Of a stretch of 14,673 bases of DNA, positions 1-5,784 are shown piece by piece. Origin of the DNA: an uncultured Bacilli bacterium (GTDB lineage: Bacteria > Bacillota_I > Bacilli_A > RF39 > UBA660); assembly GCA_947628325.1 (NCBI GenBank), contig CANQZL010000015.1:1-14673 (forward strand). Direction: 5' to 3'. The translations under genes were made by a program, and so were the position numbers. Each line of letters begins with the position of its first letter. The first letter of the stretch is position 1. The notes under the pieces were generated by a model. The model was not told the origin of the DNA, did no database searches, and was given only the letters and a program-made list of their open reading frames with translations.

Positions 1-131
1 CCACGACCATTTGCTTTACCAGTAACATCTACCATTACATTTCCTTCTTTATCTCTTACAACACGTAATAAATCTCTCTTATTTGTTTTTTCTTTAGTTA
101 CTACGCAAGTTCTTTCAGGCATTTTTCTCAT
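1..131 (-). CDS. ylxR: YlxR family RNA-binding protein, N-terminal part (cut by window edge)
   Basis: Reading the minus strand from 131 gives about 43 codons that run off the left edge. The product begins MRKMPERTCVVTKEK and continues to a VDVTGKANGRG segment. This matches the YlxR (DUF448) family, in which an R-x-C-V/I-V/T start and a D-x-x-G-K-x-x-GRG motif are conserved. YlxR proteins are small basic proteins encoded between nusA and infB in Bacillota; RNA binding and a regulatory role have been proposed. The start at 131 is preceded by AAGAAGG at good spacing; a second Met three codons on is possible. It follows nusA by 17 bp, so it is in the same operon. The family call is firm; the C-terminal half is not visible. 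Confidence 0.9.
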   Translation of the reverse strand, partial: MRKMPERTCVVTKEKTNKRDLLRVVRDKEGNVMVDVTGKANGR

Positions 132-148
132 ATTAAATACCTTCTTTC

Positions 149-1300
149 TTAGTTATTTCCTTCTTCATTAACTTGATTTAATGTTTTTACTTCAATTTTA
201 TATTTAGTTAATTTAGAAGCTAATTTAATATTAGTTCCTTTTTTACCTATTGCTAATGATAGGTTTTCATCATTCACAATAGCAAGAGCTTCTTTTTTCA
301 TTGGATCAGTTATTGTTACTATAGCATCCTTTGCTGGACTTAAAGCATTTTTAATATATTCAGCAGGGTCATTACTATATAAAACAATATCTACTTTTTC
401 ACCATTTAATTCTTTTAAAATAGAAGCAATACGTGAACCACGTTCTCCTATACAAGCTCCTATAGCATCAATACGTTCATCTGTTGATTCAACAGCAATT
501 TTACTTCTTACCCCTGCTTCACGAGCTACAGCATGTAATATAATAGTTCCATCAGCTAATTCAGGAATTTCAGATTCAAATAATCTTTTAACAAAACCAT
601 AATGTTTTCTTGATAAAAGAATTAATGGTCCTTTATTATTTGCTTCAACTTTTGTAACATATACTCTAATACTTGAACCCATTTTTATTTCTTCACCAGG
701 AATCATTTCACTTTTGGGAAGGATTCCTCTTGTTCTACCAAGTTCAACATAGTAGTTACGAGCATCTTCCATTGCAAGTGTTCCGACTAACATTTCATCT
801 TGTTTATCATTAAATTCTGAAATAATTGACTCTTTTTCAGCTTCTCTTATTTTTTGCATAATAACTTGTTTAGCAGTACCAGCAGCTACACGACCAAAGT
901 CTTTTGGCGTTACTTCTTTTTCGATAGTTTCTCCTACTTCAATATCAGGTACTATTTCACGAGCATCTTCTAAAAGAATTTGAGCATCAATATTAATTGC
1001 TGGAGGTACATCTACTTCATTACCTTCTTCATCTATTATTGTATCGCCTTCGTCAATTTCAGGAACAACAACATAGTATGATATTACTTTTATTTCTCCT
1101 GTTTCTCTATTGATATTTACTTTTACGTTTGTTTTTGAACCAAAGTTTTTCTTATATGCAGTAGCTAAAGCTAGTTCCATTCCTTCAAAAACTACATCTT
1201 CAGAAATACCTTTTTCTTCTGTAATATTTTTTACGGCTTTAATAAAAGCTTCTGGATCCATTTGTTTTGTTTCTTCAACAACATTTTTCTTTCTTGCCAT
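149..1300 (-). CDS. nusA: Transcription termination/antitermination factor NusA
   Basis: A 383-residue NusA, which binds RNA polymerase and controls pausing, intrinsic termination and antitermination. Domains in order: N-terminal RNA-polymerase-binding domain (about 15-150, containing VTPKDFGRVAAGTAKQVI), S1 domain (about 170-235), KH1 with GACIGERGSR near 281-290, and KH2 with LSLAIGKKGTN near 347-357. Both KH GxxG loops are intact, and the AREAGVRSKIAV segment typical of NusA is present. There is no C-terminal acidic repeat domain, as is usual outside Proteobacteria. I chose ATG at 1300, not GTG at 1309, because AAGGAAG lies 8 nt before the ATG and would abut the GTG. It starts one base after the rimP stop and is followed by ylxR. 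The N-terminal domain holds an extra acidic segment of about 20 residues after position 75. Confidence 0.97.
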   Translation of the reverse strand: MARKKNVVEETKQMDPEAFIKAVKNITEEKGISEDVVFEGMELALATAYKKNFGSKTNVKVNINRETGEIKVISYYVVVPEIDEGDTIIDEEGNEVDVPPAINIDAQILLEDAREIVPDIEVGETIEKEVTPKDFGRVAAGTAKQVIMQKIREAEKESIISEFNDKQDEMLVGTLAMEDARNYYVELGRTRGILPKSEMIPGEEIKMGSSIRVYVTKVEANNKGPLILLSRKHYGFVKRLFESEIPELADGTIILHAVAREAGVRSKIAVESTDERIDAIGACIGERGSRIASILKELNGEKVDIVLYSNDPAEYIKNALSPAKDAIVTITDPMKKEALAIVNDENLSLAIGKKGTNIKLASKLTKYKIEVKTLNQVNEEGNN

Positions 1301-1301
1301 T

Positions 1302-1559
1302 TTAAACACTTCCTTTTTCTTTACTTAAAATATCTAAGATATACGAATCATCAATTAAATCTAGTTCATCTATTATAGGATTTATAACTTCAGTTGCAGC
1401 TACTATAGTATCTAGATCAATACCATTAACTTTATCTAATTCAATTCTTAGGAAATTGTATTTACCCTCTGTAACATAAACTATACTGTCAACAATTATA
1501 TCCATATCATTCATTGGTTTAGTTATAGCTCTTTTAATTTCTTCTAATATTTTATCCAT
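1302..1559 (-). CDS. rimP: Ribosome maturation factor RimP, short form (N-terminal domain only)
   Basis: An 85-residue protein just upstream of nusA, the usual place of rimP. RimP binds the 30S subunit and helps its assembly. The visible part resembles the RimP N-terminal alpha/beta domain: an acidic helix, a strand around FLRIELDKVNGIDLD, then TIVAATEVINPIID and a DSYILDILSKE end in place of the family's Y-x-L-E-V-S-S-P-G. Normal RimP is about 150 residues, with a C-terminal SH3-like domain; here the reading frame ends right after the N-terminal domain and nusA begins one base later, so no remnant of the second domain remains. GAGGTGA lies just before the ATG. The operon position makes the call likely; sequence identity alone would be weaker. 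Confidence 0.8.
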   Translation of the reverse strand: MDKILEEIKRAITKPMNDMDIIVDSIVYVTEGKYNFLRIELDKVNGIDLDTIVAATEVINPIIDELDLIDDSYILDILSKEKGSV

Positions 1560-1584
1560 GATTCACCTCTTTAAACAAATATAA

Positions 1585-1606
1585 AAGTGGGATATTACGC
1601 CCACTT
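1585..1606 (-). promoter_or_regulatory. Leader hairpin of the rimP-nusA operon (possible attenuator)
   Basis: A perfect 7-bp stem AAGTGGG/CCCACTT with an 8-nt loop lies between the rimP promoter and the rimP ribosome binding site. On the minus strand the stem is followed by a short T run broken by A (TTTTATATTTG), as in a weak intrinsic terminator. It lies downstream of the predicted start of rimP transcripts, so it could attenuate them. It could also stop read-through from the gene ending at 1657. Confidence 0.6.
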
Positions 1607-1621
1607 AAATCTGATAATTAG

Positions 1622-1649
1622 ATTATATCATAAAAATTAAAATATGCAA
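1622..1649 (-). promoter_or_regulatory. Sigma-A promoter of the rimP-nusA-ylxR operon
   Basis: On the minus strand, TTGCAT (-35) and TATAAT (-10) are separated by 16 bp, with TGA just before the -10 box forming an extended -10. The start would fall near 1614, giving a leader of about 55 nt that contains the hairpin at 1585-1606. Confidence 0.75.
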
Positions 1650-1656
1650 CTTTTTA

Positions 1657-2172
1657 TTATTTAATAAAGCCATTTTGAACTATTTTAGTTTCATTTATAA
1701 CCATAAAAGCTTTACTATCAATATCTTTAACTAATTTTTTTAAAGTATTTAAGTATTTACTATTTAAAGTAATAAACAATATACTATTGTTATCTTCATT
1801 ATATGTTTCTGTTGCTGTTACTACAGATACCCCATAACCAGCATTACGTATTTTATCTATATTATTACGTGAAGCTTTGGAGGTAATTACTTCAACACTT
1901 ATCAAACTATTTATAAAGTTTTTAGATATAAATGTTCCAACAATTGTTCCTACTGCATATCCAGCTGAATATGAAATAACTATCCATATACTTTGATATT
2001 CTGTATTTAAAGCTTCTTTGACTACTAAAAACCAAATAAAGATTTCAAAAAATGCTATAATACCTGCTAAAATAGTTTTGCCTCTTACAGAATAATTAGT
2101 TCTTATTACTCCTAGTGTTACATCAGCTATTCTAGCAAAAAATATTTTTATACATAGTAATAATATTTTCAT
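1657..2172 (-). CDS. DUF5698/DUF2179 (YebE/UPF0316-like) membrane protein
   Basis: A 171-residue protein with three hydrophobic segments in its first half (about 2-24, 34-52 and 62-85) and a soluble C-terminal domain (about 90-171). The N-terminal part has the family's RIADVTLGVIRT and R-G-K-x-x-A-x-x-I-A-F-F-E motifs of DUF5698; the C-terminal part, with KIRNAGYGVSVV, matches the DUF2179 domain. The exact function of the family is unknown. The start codon overlaps the stop of the zinc-ribbon gene as ATGA, with AAGGA upstream, so the two genes are translationally coupled. The rimP promoter follows its end. The family call is firm; no role can be given. Confidence 0.85.
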   Translation of the reverse strand: MKILLLCIKIFFARIADVTLGVIRTNYSVRGKTILAGIIAFFEIFIWFLVVKEALNTEYQSIWIVISYSAGYAVGTIVGTFISKNFINSLISVEVITSKASRNNIDKIRNAGYGVSVVTATETYNEDNNSILFITLNSKYLNTLKKLVKDIDSKAFMVINETKIVQNGFIK

Positions 2173-2435
2173 TTACTCATTCCTTTTATAATTGCTATTA
2201 ATATTATTACCACAATTATTCCAATTATAAGAGCAATTGCTTTACCAATTTTAGCATCACTATCAGTATTTGAAGCACTTTTATACATAGCTGTATCTTT
2301 ATTACGATAATCATTCCAACGAGGATCTAACATTTTTTTCATTTCTTTTTGTTGAGATATAGGAATCATTTTTCCACACTCTGGACATACTCCACCTTTA
2401 GTTGGTAGTGCTGCTCCACAATATTTACAATTCAT
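2169..2435 (-). CDS. Zinc-ribbon membrane protein, hypothetical
   Basis: An 88-residue protein. It starts with a zinc ribbon made of two CxxC knuckles (Cys3, Cys6, Cys17, Cys20; MNCKYCGAALP and CPECGK), followed by a polar linker and one strong C-terminal transmembrane segment (about 62-83), then a short basic tail. I placed the start at 2435 because AGGTGA stands just before that ATG, while the in-frame ATG at 2453 has no ribosome binding site. It ends with TGA inside the start codon of the next gene. Small ribbon-plus-helix proteins of this type are common in Bacillota and mostly uncharacterised; the partner and function are unknown. Topology probably puts the ribbon in the cytoplasm. Confidence 0.8.
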   Translation of the reverse strand: MNCKYCGAALPTKGGVCPECGKMIPISQQKEMKKMLDPRWNDYRNKDTAMYKSASNTDSDAKIGKAIALIIGIIVVIILIAIIKGMSK

Positions 2436-2466
2436 AACATCACCTATTGTCATTTTAACATATAAA

Positions 2467-2488
2467 AAGATTAATAGCCATTAATCTT
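2467..2488 (-). terminator. Intrinsic terminator after trmL
   Basis: A perfect 9-bp stem (AAGATTAAT/ATTAATCTT) with a 4-nt loop, followed on the minus strand by TTTTTATATG. One arm covers the trmL stop codon. It would end or reduce transcription before the zinc-ribbon gene. Confidence 0.7.
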
Positions 2489-3002
2489 CGTAATCTTCTA
2501 TAAAAGTTTGACTTTTATGTGGTTCATTTCTTAATAAATCATTAAAATCTTGTTGACGTAAAGCTTCATATACCATTATAGCAACACTATTAGATAAGTT
2601 TAAAGCGCGAACCTTGTCAGTCATTGGAATTCTCATACATCTATCAATATGAGGTTTTAAAATATTACGAGGTATTCCTGTTGATTCTTTTCCAAAGACA
2701 AAATAAAGATTCTTACTACTATCTGAATAGTCAAAACTTGTATGTGGTTTATGTCCATATCTTGTTAAAAAATAAAATTCTCCTAAATCTTTATTTTTAT
2801 TATAAAAATCTTCCCAATTTTCATATACTTCATAATGACAATTATCTATATAATTGACACCACTTCTTCTAATATCTTTTTCATCTAATGAAAATCCTAA
2901 TGGTTTTATTAAATGAAGTTTTGTATTTGTTGCTACACAAGTTCTCATAATATTTCCAGTATTGCCTGGTATTTCAGGTTCAAATAAAACTACATTAATC
3001 AT
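2481..3002 (-). CDS. trmL: tRNA (cytidine(34)-2'-O)-methyltransferase TrmL
   Basis: A 173-residue SPOUT-class methyltransferase that 2'-O-methylates the wobble base (C34 or cmnm5U34) of leucine tRNAs in the cytoplasm, using S-adenosylmethionine. The three SPOUT motifs are clear: PEIPGNTGNIMRTC at 9-22, FGKESTGIP at 103-111, and IPMTDKVRALNLSNSVAI at about 126-143. The last two form the trefoil knot that binds the cofactor. Length fits the family (about 155-175). The start at 3002 (MINVVLFEPEIPGN) follows a full AGGAGG site; the in-frame ATG at 3029 falls within a hairpin and lacks one. It lies 33 bp downstream of the thioredoxin-like gene. Confidence 0.95.
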   Translation of the reverse strand: MINVVLFEPEIPGNTGNIMRTCVATNTKLHLIKPLGFSLDEKDIRRSGVNYIDNCHYEVYENWEDFYNKNKDLGEFYFLTRYGHKPHTSFDYSDSSKNLYFVFGKESTGIPRNILKPHIDRCMRIPMTDKVRALNLSNSVAIMVYEALRQQDFNDLLRNEPHKSQTFIEDYED

Positions 3003-3020
3003 AATTCCTCCTAAAATAAA

Positions 3021-3038
3021 TAAGACCATGTGGTCTTA
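3021..3038 (-). terminator. Hairpin between the thioredoxin-like gene and trmL (partial terminator)
   Basis: A perfect inverted repeat TAAGACCA-TG-TGGTCTTA, effectively a 7-bp stem with a 4-nt loop. On the minus strand it is followed by TTTATTTT just ahead of the trmL ribosome binding site, and it includes the upstream stop codon. It could be a weak terminator or an mRNA stability element. Confidence 0.45.
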
Positions 3039-3578
3039 TTGCTCTTTTTCTATATGATTGACATCAAGTAATTTTTGGAAATCTCCAACATTCATAATAC
3101 TATCTGTTCTACTAATTAAATCTACTACTTCACCATTATTAAAGTATATTATTGTAGGTACATTTGTAACCTTTTTATCTTTTAGCTCTAATGAATCATT
3201 AATTTTTTCTATATAATCGTCATCATCTTTTATAGACGTTACATTTATATAGTATATTAAATCATTTAAAGCATATTCATTAATAACTTTCTTTAAGTCT
3301 TTTTCCATATTATAGATTGTTTCAGAACCTGTATAACTTATGTAAACAAAATAACTATTAGGAGCTTCTGAAAAAACCGTGCTAATTTCATCTAAGCTTG
3401 TTATTTCATTTGATATAACTTTTTCTTTTACTAAATATGATTTTGATATTCTATTTTCATTTACTACTTTATACCAAGCAAATGCATACCAAGCTAGTAA
3501 AATAATTACGACTACTATAACAATTGCAAGAATATAATTTTTTATTGGTATATAACGTTCATTCTTCTTTAAAGTCAT
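3036..3578 (-). CDS. Membrane-anchored thioredoxin-like protein lacking catalytic cysteines
   Basis: A 180-residue protein with one N-terminal transmembrane segment (about 13-36) and an extracytoplasmic domain with a thioredoxin-like order of parts: a strand YFVYISYTGS (76-85) where thioredoxins carry W-C-x-x-C, a helix, a second strand LIYYINVTS, then VTNVPTIIYFNNGEVVD (137-153) holding the typical cis-proline (Pro141) and the glycine turn. No cysteine is present anywhere, so it cannot act as a thiol oxidoreductase. It may serve as a chaperone or binding module; this is inference. AAAGGG lies about 9 nt before the start. A promoter at 3604-3632 probably drives it and trmL. Confidence 0.7.
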   Translation of the reverse strand: MTLKKNERYIPIKNYILAIVIVVVIILLAWYAFAWYKVVNENRISKSYLVKEKVISNEITSLDEISTVFSEAPNSYFVYISYTGSETIYNMEKDLKKVINEYALNDLIYYINVTSIKDDDDYIEKINDSLELKDKKVTNVPTIIYFNNGEVVDLISRTDSIMNVGDFQKLLDVNHIEKEQ

Positions 3579-3603
3579 AGCATCATACCCTTTCTATATA
3601 TTT

Positions 3604-3632
3604 ATTTTACCACATATTATTATAATATGCAA
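3604..3632 (-). promoter_or_regulatory. Sigma-A promoter for the thioredoxin-like gene and trmL
   Basis: On the minus strand, TTGCAT and TAAAAT are separated by 17 bp, with TG one base before the -10 box (extended -10). The transcript would start about 18 nt upstream of the AT-rich ribosome-binding region of the gene starting at 3578. Confidence 0.65.
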
Positions 3633-3711
3633 AAGCTATTTTCTTTATTTGTAGGTTATTTAACTAAATCTATTTTTCTTAATTACATATTATAGTTTAG
3701 GAGGAATTAAA

Positions 3712-4107
3712 ATGTTTTTTGAAGATATAATTTTTAGCCCTAAAAATAGTGATATGCCTATGTTATTTGATGAAAAGAATGGGTTTATGTATGGAAATAT
3801 GTATAAAAATGAATATGTTCCATATAAAAATTATAAGGTTTCTAGAGTTAGTACTAGTACTGAAAAAGGAGATCTTTTATTAAAAATATATGAATATGAT
3901 TTTGCTTTGAATGATTTATCTTTATATTTAGATTTACATCCAGAAAACGAGTATATATATGATTTGTTTAAAGAATATACTGAGAAAGAAAGAAAATATG
4001 TAGATATGTATGAAAAGAAATATGGTCCATTAGAACTTGATGATTCTAATTATAATGATTATATGTGGGTAAAAGGTCCTTGGCCTTTTGAAGGGGGAAA
4101 AATTTAA
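3712..4107 (+). CDS. cotJB: Spore coat protein CotJB with CotJA-like N-terminal extension
   Basis: A 131-residue protein. Residues 52-131 match CotJB: LLLKIYEYDFALNDLSLYLD, LHPENE, then YEKKYGPLELDDSNYND and a PWPFEG end. CotJB belongs to the cotJ operon, whose products form part of the spore coat and are made in the mother cell under sigma-E in Bacillus subtilis. The first 50 residues are extra compared with usual CotJB (about 90); the GNMYKNEYVPYKNY stretch resembles the G-T-x-F-x-x-L-x-x-P-F ending of CotJA, and no separate cotJA is present. AGGAGG stands 7 nt before the ATG. It shares one base with the cotJC start (TAATG), so the two are translationally coupled. A sigma-E promoter was searched for upstream without a convincing match. 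Confidence 0.88.
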   Translation: MFFEDIIFSPKNSDMPMLFDEKNGFMYGNMYKNEYVPYKNYKVSRVSTSTEKGDLLLKIYEYDFALNDLSLYLDLHPENEYIYDLFKEYTEKERKYVDMYEKKYGPLELDDSNYNDYMWVKGPWPFEGGKI

Positions 4108-4667
4108 TGTATAAATATGTAAAGAAGTTAAATTATCCTATTAATATTAAAACTAAGGATTTAAGAATGGCGAAAGCTTTGAATACCCAGTTTGGAGGAG
4201 CTAACGGGGAATTAGCTGCTGCTTTACGTTATTTTTGTCAAAAGTTTACAATGCCAGATGATAAAGGAAAGGCTTTACTAAACGATATAGCTTGTGAGGA
4301 ACTTGGACATGTTGAAATGATTGCTACAATGTTTTATCAATTAACTAAGGATGCAACTGTTGAGGAATTAAAAGCAGCTGGTCTTGACGGATATTTTGCT
4401 GATCATGGAAAAGGATTATATCCTACAGATGCTTCGGGAGTACCATTTACAGTTATGTATTTTGCAAGTACTGGCGATGTATTAGCTGATTTGTCAGAGG
4501 ATATGGCAGCTGAACAAAAAGCTCGTGCCGTATATGAAAACTTAATAGATTTAGCACAAAGTGAAGATGTATTAGGTCCATTATTATTTTTAAGACAAAG
4601 AGAAATTGTTCATTTTAATAGATTTAAAGAATTATATGATTATTATAAAGAACAAAAGCAATTGTAA
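4107..4667 (+). CDS. cotJC: Spore coat protein CotJC, manganese-catalase family
   Basis: A 186-residue CotJC. It belongs to the non-haem di-manganese catalases, which break down hydrogen peroxide, and in spores it is a coat component. The metal ligands of the family can be placed: Glu35 (GELAAALRY), Glu65 and His68 in ACEELGHVE, Glu136 in EDMAAEQKAR, and His169 in REIVHFNRF. The spacing agrees with the Lactobacillus plantarum enzyme (Glu35, Glu66, His69, Glu148, His181), so the di-manganese site appears complete and catalase activity is plausible. The length is that of CotJC, shorter than full catalases (about 265). It is coupled to cotJB and followed by a terminator. Confidence 0.95.
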   Translation: MYKYVKKLNYPINIKTKDLRMAKALNTQFGGANGELAAALRYFCQKFTMPDDKGKALLNDIACEELGHVEMIATMFYQLTKDATVEELKAAGLDGYFADHGKGLYPTDASGVPFTVMYFASTGDVLADLSEDMAAEQKARAVYENLIDLAQSEDVLGPLLFLRQREIVHFNRFKELYDYYKEQKQL

Positions 4668-4695
4668 ACTATTTTAACTATTTTTAATAGTATTA

Positions 4696-4730
4696 AAGCC
4701 CTAATTTTTATATGAATTAGGGTTTAATTT
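4696..4730 (+). terminator. Terminator of the cotJ operon
   Basis: An 8-bp perfect stem CCCTAATT/AATTAGGG, extended by a G-T and two A-T pairs, with an 8-nt loop, followed by TTTAATTTTAT. It lies about 30 bp after the cotJC stop. Confidence 0.75.
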
Positions 4731-4740
4731 TATGACATAA

Positions 4741-4764
4741 AAAAAGTAGATTTCTCTACTTTTT
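4741..4764. terminator. Bidirectional terminator between cotJC and the surface-protein gene
   Basis: A perfect 10-bp stem AAAAAGTAGA/TCTACTTTTT with a TTTC loop. The A and T runs serve as T tracts on both strands. Its edge abuts the stop codon of the minus-strand gene at 4766, so it is mainly that gene's terminator and a second one for cotJ. Confidence 0.85.
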
Positions 4765-4765
4765 A

Positions 4766-5626
4766 CTATACATGATAAATTTTAGTATTTTTCTTTACAA
4801 TAACTATTGCACTTATTGCTATTAGAGCTCCTGCTATTAGTAAAGTATATGAAACGAAAGCACCAGTTTCTGGAGTACCTAATGATTCTCCAGGTTCCCT
4901 TTCTATATGAACCTCTGCACAAAAATATTGATTAGATCCTTCGCCAGGATTTACCGTAGCTCCACCTGCATCTGGACCATTTGAATAAGTATCATAGTCT
5001 GAAGCTTCCTCTATTTCCCATGACTTTACACAAATCTCACCACATCCACTATTTGCATCGCCATTTTCTAGTTTTACTGTATAGCTTCCTATTACCATTA
5101 AGCCAGCTAAACCTTGATTATCAAAATGTTCTTTTAATTTGGTATCTGAACTTTTAGGTTTACCATTAGCTACAGTAAAATTTTTTTTGTCTTTACTGCT
5201 ACTGTAAAAGGCAACACATGCATAATCTTGACCTTCCCCAGTATATGGATAATCAGTATTAGTATTTGTTCCAGCATCTGCTTTACAAATTAAGTTATTT
5301 ATAATACCATCACTTGTTTTTTTACCTTCACTTCCTGATGTTGGTTCAACCTTGAATGCCTTTGTATCAGCAGGATATCCTGCTGCATCCATAAGTCTTA
5401 AGCCATCCCTTGTATATACTTTTGTAACAAAGCCATGTGATTCTCCACTACTTTCACCAGTTCCTAATAAGTAACACTTTGTACTTTCTCCGACCTCCAA
5501 ATCATCTTCACAAACTACTGTACGATTCTTTATACCTAAAGCAGCAGCATTTACATTTCTTAATCCAACAAGTGGGATTACTAGCAATGCAATTAAAATA
5601 AATAATAATTTTCTTTTTTTACTCAT
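4766..5626 (-). CDS. Secreted cell-wall-anchored protein with TPETG sorting signal
   Basis: A 286-residue surface protein. It has a signal peptide (KKRK, a hydrophobic core at 7-21, likely cut after VNA at 25-27), a soluble region of about 220 residues, and a C-terminal sorting signal: TPETG at 251-255, hydrophobic segment 256-277, then KKNTK. The x-P-x-T-G motif is what sortases cleave between Thr and Gly before linking the protein to peptidoglycan. The soluble part has seven cysteines (39, 51, 114, 137, 195, 199, 236), unusual for a Gram-positive surface protein, and Gly/Ser/Asp/Thr-rich stretches. I do not recognise a specific domain. AGGAGAGG stands 5 nt before the ATG. A class B sortase is divergently encoded 158 bp away and is the likely anchoring enzyme. 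Confidence 0.82.
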   Translation of the reverse strand: MSKKRKLLFILIALLVIPLVGLRNVNAAALGIKNRTVVCEDDLEVGESTKCYLLGTGESSGESHGFVTKVYTRDGLRLMDAAGYPADTKAFKVEPTSGSEGKKTSDGIINNLICKADAGTNTNTDYPYTGEGQDYACVAFYSSSKDKKNFTVANGKPKSSDTKLKEHFDNQGLAGLMVIGSYTVKLENGDANSGCGEICVKSWEIEEASDYDTYSNGPDAGGATVNPGEGSNQYFCAEVHIEREPGESLGTPETGAFVSYTLLIAGALIAISAIVIVKKNTKIYHV

Positions 5627-5666
5627 AAATACCTCTCCTATACTTATTTTTCCTTATTCTGCTTAT

Positions 5667-5675
5667 ATTATAACA
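5667..5675 (-). promoter_or_regulatory. Extended -10 promoter of the surface-protein gene
   Basis: On the minus strand TGT-TATAAT forms an extended -10 box about 40 nt before the start codon. No good -35 box is seen at 16-18 bp. It lies back to back with the sortase promoter at 5719-5746, so the pair may share regulation. Confidence 0.5.
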
Positions 5676-5718
5676 TGTTTTCATATTTTGTGATATATTT
5701 TTTTCTTGTATTTACATT

Positions 5719-5746
5719 TTGAAATATTTATTTTTTATGTTATTAT
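5719..5746 (+). promoter_or_regulatory. Promoter of the sortase operon
   Basis: TTGAAA and TATTAT are separated by 16 bp, with TGT directly before the -10 box. The transcript would start near 5753, leaving a leader of about 32 nt with GGTGAAGG before the ATG at 5785. Confidence 0.6.
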
Positions 5747-5784
5747 ATATTATAGTAGAAAAAATAAAATATTGGTGAAGGCTT

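Noticed and set aside
1110..1328. Open frame of 72 codons on the plus strand
   Set aside because: It lies opposite nusA, has a Phe/Ser-rich composition expected from the reverse of Lys/Glu codons, and no ribosome binding site.
2452..2460. Extended -10 box (TGT-TAAAAT) for the zinc-ribbon gene
   Set aside because: The start point would fall in the ribosome binding site and no -35 box is seen.
2624..2857. Open frame of 77 codons on the plus strand
   Set aside because: Opposite trmL; Tyr/Leu/Asn-rich noise of an AT-rich antisense strand with no supporting signals.
3650..3711. Sigma-E promoter for cotJB
   Set aside because: CATATTAT resembles the sigma-E -10 box, but no acceptable -35 sequence is found at about 14 bp, so it is not listed as a feature.
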